DNA from: DATKCN01 sp035513175
Lineage (GTDB): Bacteria > Chloroflexota > Chloroflexia > Thermomicrobiales > CFX8
Assembly: GCA_035513175.1 (NCBI GenBank)
Contig: DATKCN010000250.1
Coordinates: 6,607 to 70,606 of the forward strand
Length of the DNA: 64,000 bases
Direction of reading: 5' to 3'
A program made the translations under genes and the position numbers. Below are positions 9,393 through 16,033 of this stretch, piece after piece (position 1 is the first letter of the stretch; every line of letters begins with the position of its first letter). The notes under the pieces were generated by a model. The model had not been told where the DNA came from. It did not search any database and saw nothing but the letters and a program-made list of their open reading frames with translations.

Positions 9393-9476
9393 GTCCCTCC
9401 CTGATCCGCCCACCCGGACCAGCCACGATTTTCTCACACGGCGGCGCAATGGTCTAGCGGAAGCTCTGCGACATGG

Positions 9477-10391
9477 CTAGGCATCCTGCTCGTCGGACCG
9501 AGGGTCGAGCAGCCCGAGTCTGGCCGCGGCGGACGCGTCGGTGGCGGACCAGCAGCGATCTTCGTAGCAGGTTCGGATCACCGAGACGGCGGCCTCGATC
9601 GAATCGGTCACGATCAGGCGGGTGAGGTCCTCCGGCGAGATTTTGCCTTCCGCCAGCATCGTGTCACGAATCCAGCCGACTAACCCGTTCCAATACCGAG
9701 AGCCGAACAGGATGATAGGAAAGTTGTGGATCTTACCGGTCTGCACGAGGGTGAGCGATTCGAACAGCTCGTCGAGCGTGCCGAATCCGCCGGGAGAGAT
9801 GACGAACGCCTCCGCGTATTTGACGAACATCGTCTTTCGGACGAAGAAGTAGCGGAAGTCGACCGCGATCTCGACGTAGGGATTCATCCCCTGCTCGAAC
9901 GGCAGCTCGATGTTGCAGCCGATTGACTGTCCCGCGGCGTCAACCGCGCCGCGATTCCCGGCCTCCATGATGCCCGGCCCGCCGCCGGTGATTATGGCGA
10001 ATCCCTCGCGGGATAGCGTGGCGGCCAGTTCGCGGGCGGCCAGATACATCGGATCGTCCTCGGTGACGCGCGCGGAGCCGAAGATCGTCACCGCCTTGCC
10101 TATCTCCGCGAGCGCGTCGAAGCCGGCGACGAATTCGCCCATGATGCGCAGCACCCGCCACGGGTCGGAACTGACGAACGCGCTGTCGGGGCGTTGCTCG
10201 CCGGGGCTTTCCAGCAGCCGCTCGTCCTCGGTCGGCTTGCCCGCGCGCGTCGCGCTGTTCAGGTTCGGATTGTCGATCTGTGCCGGACGGTCCGCCCAGC
10301 TCGGCGGCACGCGGCGGCCCCGCGCGCGGCTGTTTGTCCCGGCCCGCGCGTCGCGCTGTGCCCCTTGGTCCGTCTCGTCGCTCGCCGCCAT
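9477..10391 (-). CDS. LOG-family (TIGR00730) Rossmann-fold nucleotide hydrolase
   Basis: 304 residues from the ATG at 10391. After a polar, probably disordered N-terminus of about 75 residues comes the lysine-decarboxylase-like Rossmann fold of the LOG family: VTIFGSARV, the GGGPGIMEAGN loop and the PGGFGTLDELFE motif that binds nucleotide phosphate and holds the catalytic Arg/Glu. Family members hydrolyse the N-glycosidic bond of nucleoside 5'-monophosphates (cytokinin-type substrates in plants, purine nucleotides in bacteria). It is longer than the usual LOG proteins of about 190 residues because of the N-terminal extension and a C-terminal helical tail. It reads away from the divergent ligase gene. 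Confidence 0.88.
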   Translation of the reverse strand: MAASDETDQGAQRDARAGTNSRARGRRVPPSWADRPAQIDNPNLNSATRAGKPTEDERLLESPGEQRPDSAFVSSDPWRVLRIMGEFVAGFDALAEIGKAVTIFGSARVTEDDPMYLAARELAATLSREGFAIITGGGPGIMEAGNRGAVDAAGQSIGCNIELPFEQGMNPYVEIAVDFRYFFVRKTMFVKYAEAFVISPGGFGTLDELFESLTLVQTGKIHNFPIILFGSRYWNGLVGWIRDTMLAEGKISPEDLTRLIVTDSIEAAVSVIRTCYEDRCWSATDASAAARLGLLDPRSDEQDA

Positions 10392-10677
10392 TGCGTTGTC
10401 CAGTCCTGATCGACCGTGCTCCGCGCCTGTCGCGGTCAATTGTACGTTCTGCGTCCCTGGCGATTAGCACATTCGAGACCGCCGCGGGCGCGACTCGCTT
10501 CCGGCCTGACAGCCAACGCCGACGCGTGGGATACTTCGCCGCCTGGATCGCGCCCCGGCCGTGGTGGGGAATAGTGGCGCTGGCGCGCGCGTTCGACCAG
10601 GACAGCCAGGCATAGTTGTGCAAGCGACACGCGCATTGCGCCGTCGTGCCGGTATGCATGTGAGGATGGGGAGCCGC

Positions 10678-11877
10678 GTGAAGCTGTACGACACGATGTC
10701 CGGCAGGAAGCTGGATTTTACACCGCTCGACGGACACACCGTCCGCATGTACGTCTGCGGCGTCACTCCCTACGACACGACCCACGTCGGGCACGCGATG
10801 ACCTATCTGACGTTCGACGTGCTCAATCGCTACTGCCAGCACATCGGCTGGCGAGTGAAGTACGTCCAGAACGTGACCGACATCGACGACGACATACTCA
10901 AGCGGGCGAAGCGGGACGACGACCAGTGGGATCTGCTTGGCGACCGGCACACGCGGCGTCTCGTCGAGGATCTCTCGGCGCTGAACGTGCTCTGGCCGCA
11001 GGTGTTCCCGCGCGCCAGCGAGGAGGTCGAACAGATTGTCGAGCTGACCTCGGCGCTGGTGGCCGGCGGCTACGCCTACGAATGCGGTGGGAACGTCTAC
11101 TTCCGTGTCGCGGCGGACGAGGATTATGGCGCGCTCTCCGGGCACAGCTCCGAGGAAATGCTCGCGCTGTCGCGAGAGCGGGGCGCCGACCCCGACGACC
11201 CCCGCAAGGAAGGCCCGCTCGATTTCATCCTCTGGCAGGGGCAGCAACCCGGCGAGCCTGCCTGGGACAGCCCCTGGGGACCGGGTCGTCCCGGCTGGCA
11301 CATTGAGTGCTCCGCGATGGCGATGCGCTACCTGGGACCGCGGATCGACGTGCACGGCGGGGGCAGCGACCTGATCTACCCGCATCATGAAAGCGAGATC
11401 GCGCAATCACAGCACGCCTCCGGCGAGGCGCCGTTCTGTCAGGTCTGGATGCATGTCGGCATGGTGTGCTACCAGGGCGAGAAGATGAGCAAGTCTCTGG
11501 GCAACCTGGTGCTGGCCCGCAACGTGATGCGCGTGCATTCGCCGGACGCGTTGCGCCTCTACCTGCACTCCAACCACTACCGGGAGTCCTGGAACTACCG
11601 CGACACGGGCCCGGCCGAGTTCGAAGGGCTGGCGAGCCTTATGAAGGAGGCGGCGCATCTCGATTCGCGCCACGGCGACGATTTCGACGGCGCTGGCTTC
11701 GAGCGACGCTTCTTCGCCGCGATCGAGGACGATCTGAACACGCCGGCGGCGCTCGACATCCTGCGCGACATGGCGACCGACATCATCGTCAGCGCCGCCG
11801 AGGGCCGCAACGTGCGCGCGGCCCAGGCGCGGCTGCGCACGACGGCCGGCATCCTCGGAGTCCAGAGCGTGCGGTAG
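10678..11877 (+). CDS. MshC-like cysteine ligase / truncated cysteinyl-tRNA synthetase homologue
   Basis: 399 residues from a GTG at 10678, chosen because GGGGAG lies four bases before it; ATGs at 10654 and 10666 are alternatives. It has the class I synthetase core: CGVTPYD with the zinc Cys, the HIGH-type signature HVGH, the zinc/His region HIECSAMA and PHHESEIAQS, and the KMSKS loop GEKMSKSLGN. It ends soon after a DALR-type helical region (ILGVQS) and lacks the C-terminal anticodon-binding domain of ordinary CysRS (about 460 residues). Length and the TPYD-T-HVGHA-TY pattern are closer to MshC, which joins cysteine to glucosaminyl-inositol. Either a mycothiol-like ligase or a minimal CysRS; the sequence alone does not decide. 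Confidence 0.82.
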   Translation: MKLYDTMSGRKLDFTPLDGHTVRMYVCGVTPYDTTHVGHAMTYLTFDVLNRYCQHIGWRVKYVQNVTDIDDDILKRAKRDDDQWDLLGDRHTRRLVEDLSALNVLWPQVFPRASEEVEQIVELTSALVAGGYAYECGGNVYFRVAADEDYGALSGHSSEEMLALSRERGADPDDPRKEGPLDFILWQGQQPGEPAWDSPWGPGRPGWHIECSAMAMRYLGPRIDVHGGGSDLIYPHHESEIAQSQHASGEAPFCQVWMHVGMVCYQGEKMSKSLGNLVLARNVMRVHSPDALRLYLHSNHYRESWNYRDTGPAEFEGLASLMKEAAHLDSRHGDDFDGAGFERRFFAAIEDDLNTPAALDILRDMATDIIVSAAEGRNVRAAQARLRTTAGILGVQSVR

Positions 11878-11940
11878 ACGAACCCCGCAGAATGCTTCGC
11901 GTGTTTGCGATCTCGTTCATTGAGTGGCTTGAGTGCGACG

Positions 11941-12246
11941 ATGGCAGCGCAGTGGTTTCGGTCACAGTGGGGCGCCGCCCTGCTGGTCGTGGTGGCCGGG
12001 TCTGTCTTCTATTTGAGCTGGCTCTCGACCGAGCGCGGTCTGCTCGGGCTATTCGTACTGGCTGCCTTTTCTGGAGTCGCCGGTGACCTCGTCTTTCGCT
12101 CGCGGGGCGTGACGCCGTTCCTCGTTATCCTCGCCCTGGGATGGCCTGCCGTGGGTTTCCTGGCAGTGGCCCCCGTGTTCCTGGTAGTCGAGCTAGGCGC
12201 GCGTCGGTTGTGGCCTGGCCGAATGGGCGGATACTGGCGCCTGTGA
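11941..12246 (+). CDS. Small predicted membrane protein
   Basis: About 101 residues with two to three hydrophobic segments (ALLVVVAGSVFYLSWL, GLFVLAAFSGVAGDL, FLVILALGWPAVGFL) and a basic C-terminus. Not recognised as a known family. The start is uncertain: the ATG at 11941 has no clear ribosome site, and a TTG at 11905 is also open. It sits between the ligase and the broken MocR gene on the same strand. The hydrophobic pattern supports a real membrane protein, but it could be chance. Confidence 0.42.
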   Translation: MAAQWFRSQWGAALLVVVAGSVFYLSWLSTERGLLGLFVLAAFSGVAGDLVFRSRGVTPFLVILALGWPAVGFLAVAPVFLVVELGARRLWPGRMGGYWRL

Positions 12247-12265
12247 TGGAACCACGTCGGGGGCG

Positions 12266-13687
12266 ATGATGGATTTGCCGGTCCTGCTCGAGCGTTCGTC
12301 GACTCAGCCGCTCCAAAGCCAGCTCACGGAACAGATGCGGCGCGCGATTCTCGACGGTCGGCTGGCGGCCGGCACGCGGCTGCCATCGACGCGGGTGCTG
12401 TCAAAGGAGATCGGCGTCTCGCGCAACGTGGCGCTGGCCGCCTACGATGAGCTGTTCGCCGATGCCTATGTCGAGGGGCGGCACGGCTCCGGCACGCTCG
12501 TCTCCGGGGATCTGCCGCCCCTGCCCAGGCCGTCGCTGCCCGTGCCGCTCGGCTCGCCGCGCTGGCTGCGCCCGATCACGCCGTTGCCGGACCTGGAGGT
12601 AGACGTTCCGGGCGCCATCGAGTTCCGGCTCGGCAAGCCGTAACCGACGGATTTGCCGCGCGATGTCTGGCGGCGAGTCTGGAACGATGTTGCGGGCCAG
12701 TTGCCCCCCTCCGACTACGGCGCCCCGGCCGGCGACCCTGAGCTGCGCGAGGCGATCGCGGGCTACCTGCGTCGCTGGCGGGGCGTGGCCTGCGGCGCGG
12801 GGGACGTGGTCGTGACGGCGGGCGCGATTCAGGCCGTCGACCTGATCGCGCGGGCTATTATCGAGCCGGGGGACACGGTCGGTTTCGAGGAGCCGGGCTA
12901 TCCATTGGCGCGCCAGGCGCTCCAGGCGCGCGGGGCGAAACTGTTGCCGGTCCAGGTCAATCACGACGGGATGCAGGTGGATCTCATTCCGAGCGGTCCG
13001 GGCGCGCCGATCTTCGTCTACGTCACCCCGTCGCACCAGTACCCGCTGGGGGCGCGCATGCCGGTTGGCCGTCGGATGGCGCTGTTGGAATGGGCGCGCG
13101 CCAATGACGCGCTGGTCGTCGAAGACGACTACGACAGCGTATTCCGCTTCGACGCGCCGCCGTTGCAGGCGCTGGCTGGGCTGGACGACGGCGGTCGGGT
13201 CGCGTACATCGGGACGTTCTCGAAGGTGCTGTCACCGGCGTTGCGGGTCGGCTACCTGGTCGTGCCGCCCCCACTGCGGGAACGCGTGGAGCACTTCAAG
13301 CGCATCAGCGACTTTCACGCGTCGTGGCCGCTGCAGCGGGCGCTGCCGGCGTTCGTTCGGGAAGGCCACCTGGAGCGCCACATCCGCCGCATGCGCCGCC
13401 ACTGCGGGGACAAGCGCCAGGCGCTGAGCGCGACGCTCGCGCCGGTGTCCGATGTCGCGCGGCCACGGGGACTGGAGGCGGGCCTGCACGAGTTCCTCGA
13501 ACTTGACGCGACGGTCGATCCCGTCCCGTTGTCGCGAGCAGGGCGTGATCGTCAGCACCGTCCACCCGTATTGCATGCCCGGCAACGTCCCGGCCTGTTG
13601 CTGGGCTACGGTGGGCTGACCATCGACGAGATCAACGCGGGAGGGCGCGTCCTGGCGGCGACGATCCGTGCCGCCGCGGCGGGATGA
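12266..13687 (+). pseudogene. MocR/PdxR-type GntR regulator with aminotransferase domain, interrupted
   Basis: The frame starts with a GntR winged helix (residues about 10-75: QPLQSQLTEQMRRAIL, LPSTRVLSKEIGVSRN, HGSGTLV) and continues, in the same frame, into a class I aminotransferase fold with the PLP-lysine region GTFSKVLSPALRVGY, the standard MocR layout. A TAA at 12641-12643 falls in the linker where MocR proteins normally read through (FRLGKP-stop-PTDLPRDVWRR). Near the 3' end, about 13536-13592, the homologous text (GVIVSTVHPYCMPGNVP) is in the next frame and then returns, so two compensating indels have occurred. This is most simply a pseudogene; sequencing error at the indels cannot be excluded. 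Intact relatives activate vitamin B6 or amine genes. Confidence 0.78.
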
Positions 13688-13692
13688 GGAAT

Positions 13693-13722
13693 AGCCGGTC
13701 CGCCATGCAAGGCGGACCGGCT
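13693..13722. terminator. Perfect 12-bp hairpin downstream of the cold-shock gene
   Basis: AGCCGGTCCGCC at 13693-13704 pairs perfectly with GGCGGACCGGCT at 13711-13722 across a 6-base loop. It lies between the convergent ends of the MocR pseudogene and the cold-shock gene. There is little T-richness on either side, so termination strength is uncertain, but position and stem length fit a shared terminator. Confidence 0.65.
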
Positions 13723-13748
13723 GATCCTGACGGGCGTGCGCTACGTGC

Positions 13749-13973
13749 TTACTCGTCGAGGATGGAGACGTTTACCGCGCGGCGCCGGCTGGCGTCACGG
13801 GGATCTGGCTCCTCGTCGAAGCTGACTCGCTGCCCCTCGCGGAGGCTGTCGAAGCCCATGCCGTCGACGGCGGAGCTGTGGAAAAACACGTCGTTGCGGC
13901 CTGCCGTGCCATCAGGCGTGATGAACCCGAATCCCTTGTCATCACGGATGGTCTTGATCGTTCCCGTTGCCAT
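13749..13973 (-). CDS. Cold-shock domain protein (CspA family)
   Basis: 74 residues from the ATG at 13973, with AAGGGA seven bases upstream; the open frame extends eight codons further but without a ribosome site. It is a single cold-shock OB fold with RNP1 KGFGFI and RNP2 DVFFHSS, which bind single-stranded RNA or DNA and melt mRNA structure. Length is close to the usual 65-75 residues. It is monocistronic, with the 12-bp hairpin behind it and about 400 bases of non-coding DNA in front. Confidence 0.95.
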   Translation of the reverse strand: MATGTIKTIRDDKGFGFITPDGTAGRNDVFFHSSAVDGMGFDSLREGQRVSFDEEPDPRDASRRRAVNVSILDE

Positions 13974-14307
13974 GATCGTTTCCCTTCTGCGCGTCAAGCG
14001 CCGATTGCGCCTGTGTTACCAGAACGCGCACGCTGCTTGCCACGAACGACAAGCGACGTAGCATCAGCGTATCACCCCTGGCAAGCGCGCCCACGGAGCG
14101 GAATGGTACACTGACGTCCAAGAGGCGGGGCTGCCTTCCGCGCTCAATCCCTCATCGCACTGTCTGTCGCGCCCAGTCACGTTAGGAACGACGACCCGTA
14201 GGGCAGTATTGACGGAACCGCATGCCTCCCACGGCCCGTCACGATTTCTTCATCGACGTGCTCGATGGCGTCTCAAGGGACAGCAATTGAAACTGGGGAG
14301 GCTGATC

Positions 14308-14328
14308 CGCGACGAATGCTTCGTCGCG
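14308..14328. promoter_or_regulatory. Hairpin upstream of the desaturase gene, in the 13974-14374 gap
   Basis: The 401-base gap between the divergent cold-shock and desaturase genes holds no gene I can support. It contains a perfect 9-bp stem, CGCGACGAA and TTCGTCGCG, with a 3-base loop, 46 bases before the desaturase ATG. Position in the probable 5' leader suggests an operator or an RNA structure. No clear -10/-35 pair was found, though TTGACG occurs at 14209. Confidence 0.35.
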
Positions 14329-14374
14329 TCAAACCGGCCGTTGTGGCGCATCGGGCGCCGAACGTGAGCGCACC

Positions 14375-15256
14375 ATGACAGGATTGCCCGTGAAACCAAG
14401 CAAGCTACGGCAGAGCGTGCTGCTCTTTTTCGTCGTCGGCCCCCTCATTGCGACTGCCTACGCCATGTACACGCTCTGGCATCAGTGGATCGGGTGGTCT
14501 GAGCTGACGCTGTTCTTCGTCCTGTACATGGCGACGGGACTCGGCGTGACGGTCGGCCTGCACCGGCTGCTGACCCACCGCAGCTTCGAGGTCAGCACGC
14601 CACTCAAGGCGCTGTTCCTCATTCTGGGATCGATGGCCGTGCAGGGACGCGTGATCGACTGGGCCGCCAATCACCTGAAGCATCATGCCTTCTCGGATCA
14701 GGAAGGCGATCCCCATTCCCCGCTGGAGGGCTTCATCCACGCGCATGTTGGCTGGATCTTCTCCGCGCCGCCGCCGGACAAAGAGCGCTACGCCAAGCGG
14801 CTGATGGCAGACCCGGTCATTACCTTCATCGACCGCACCTTTCTGGTGTGGGTCGGGCTGGGGCTGCTCATCCCGTACCTGCTCGCCGGCTGGCAGGGCC
14901 TGCTCTGGGGCGGCTTTGTGCGCATCGCGGTCGTGAATCACGTCACCTGGGCGGTTAACTCCGTCTGCCACACCTTCGGCGACCGGCCATTCGACATCAA
15001 GGACATGAGCCGCAACAACTGGATCGTCGGCCTGCTGGCCTTCGGCGAAGGCTGGCACCATAACCACCATGCCTTCCCGGCAATGGCCTACCACGGCATG
15101 TCCTGGAAGCAGTTCGATCTCTCCGCCCTGGTCATCCGGCTGCTGGCAACGCTGCGGCTGGCTCGCAACATCAAGCTGCCGTCCCCAGAGCTGATCGAGC
15201 GTCGCCGCCTGCGCGCCTCGAAGCGCGTCGTTACGCAACCGGTCGCCGGCGACTAG
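14375..15256 (+). CDS. Acyl-CoA / acyl-lipid delta-9-type fatty acid desaturase
   Basis: 293-residue integral membrane protein with four hydrophobic segments and the three histidine boxes of the SCD1/OLE1 class of membrane desaturases: HRLLTH (H-x4-H), HLKHH (H-xx-HH) and HHNHH (H-xx-HH). These bind the di-iron centre that inserts a double bond in fatty acyl chains using oxygen and reduced ferredoxin or cytochrome b5. The WAANHLKHHAFSDQEGDPHSP and GEGWHHNHHAF contexts are canonical. There is no fused electron-transfer domain. It is monocistronic and opposite the cold-shock gene, so joint control during temperature shift is possible but unproven. The ATG lacks a strong ribosome site; the start is moderately certain. 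Confidence 0.92.
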   Translation: MTGLPVKPSKLRQSVLLFFVVGPLIATAYAMYTLWHQWIGWSELTLFFVLYMATGLGVTVGLHRLLTHRSFEVSTPLKALFLILGSMAVQGRVIDWAANHLKHHAFSDQEGDPHSPLEGFIHAHVGWIFSAPPPDKERYAKRLMADPVITFIDRTFLVWVGLGLLIPYLLAGWQGLLWGGFVRIAVVNHVTWAVNSVCHTFGDRPFDIKDMSRNNWIVGLLAFGEGWHHNHHAFPAMAYHGMSWKQFDLSALVIRLLATLRLARNIKLPSPELIERRRLRASKRVVTQPVAGD

Positions 15257-15420
15257 TGAGCGGGTAGCGGTGAGCGGTGAGCGGAGAGGGGTTCGCGCAG
15301 GCGGCCTCGCGCCCTCGCTCGCGGCTCAAGCAAAGTGAGACGTGACACGCAACCGACGCCGTGGTCCCACTTAACCGCTCACCGCTCACCGCTCACCGCT
15401 CACCGCTCACCGCTCACCGC
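15257..15420. repeat. 7-bp tandem array (ACCGCTC) with a smaller inverted counterpart
   Basis: From 15374 to 15420 the heptamer ACCGCTC is repeated 6.7 times without error. At 15257-15287, just after the desaturase stop, the reverse-complement unit GAGCGGT occurs about twice in a degenerate form, so the two blocks could pair into a long stem between the convergent genes. The array runs into the 3' end of the AhpD-like gene, whose last codons and stop lie inside it. Confidence 0.85.
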
Positions 15421-16033
15421 GGAACGTCCCGTGAAACGCGCGGTCCGGGATGAAGCCGCACGCGTTGGCGACGCGGTTGTTGAAGTTGTAGATCGCGGCG
15501 GTCTGGATGACGTCGTAGACGTCCTCGTCGGACAGGCCGTGCGCCTTCAGCGCCTCGATGTCCGCCTCCCTGCAATCGACCGACGAGCGCGTAATCTTGA
15601 TCGCGTAGTCGAGGATGGCCCGCATGCGCGCGTCCAGTCCAGCCCGCCGGTAATCCTGCACGATGCGCTCCGAGAGGACTGGGTCACCCGTCAGGCGCCG
15701 CAACTCGGCGCCGTGATTGGTGAGTCAGAGCATGCAACGGTTCTCTGACGAGACGACCACCCCGATCATCTCGCGCTCGACGCGCGTCAGCCCCGATGGC
15801 GCCTTGCTGATGAACTCGTACAGCTCCAGCCAGCGCATCATCAGGTCGGGTCGCCAGGAGTGGACGCGCACGACGTTGTTGGGCGCCCCGAGCTTCTCTC
15901 GCTGCAGCGCGACCAGCTCGGCCACGCGCGGATCGAGGTCCTCTTCCTTCGGGATTGGGAACCAGCTTATGCGCTCGGTTGGGGTCCAGTCGGACGTCGT
16001 GTCCGCCTGCTCCGCGTGCGGCGTGTCAGACAT
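15407..16033 (-). CDS. AhpD-like peroxidase-related protein, probable selenoprotein (in-frame UGA)
   Basis: Translating from the ATG at 16033 (AGGAG seven bases upstream) gives 208 residues of the AhpD/carboxymuconolactone-decarboxylase 'peroxidase-related' family if the TGA at 15725-15727 is read as an amino acid (codon 103). Before it: LTRVEREMIGVVVSSENRCML; after it: LTNHGAELRRLTGDP, then NFNNRVANACGF. In relatives this is the catalytic CxxC, so the UGA replaces exactly the second Cys (C-M-L-U). Both sides are in one frame with no other damage, and a SECIS-like hairpin follows. The ATG overlaps the stop of the SbcC-like gene by 8 bases, suggesting coupled translation. Probable role: peroxide or disulfide reduction. 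The alternative is a TGC-to-TGA nonsense mutation. Confidence 0.75.
15691..15716 (-). promoter_or_regulatory. Candidate bacterial SECIS element inside the AhpD-like gene
   Basis: In the mRNA, counting from the base after the UGA, bases 13-18 (GGCGCC) pair with 26-31 (GGCGCC) around the loop GAGUUGC, and UCA at 9-11 pairs with UGA at 32-34 with one bulged C. The loop begins 19 bases after the UGA and starts with G. This fits the published bacterial SECIS description (a stem-loop just downstream of the UGA, apical loop about 16-37 bases away, a G in the first two loop positions). GC-rich DNA makes hairpins by chance, so this is supportive rather than decisive. Confidence 0.6.

Noticed and set aside
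10678..11877. Plain annotation as cysS
   Set aside because: The class I core is right, but the anticodon-binding C-terminal domain is absent, so I left the symbol empty.
15374..15420. CRISPR-like repeats
   Set aside because: Units are 7 bp, contiguous and without spacers.
15335..15748. Plus-strand frame with HRSPLTA repeats
   Set aside because: It is the translation of the heptamer array plus the antisense of the AhpD-like gene.
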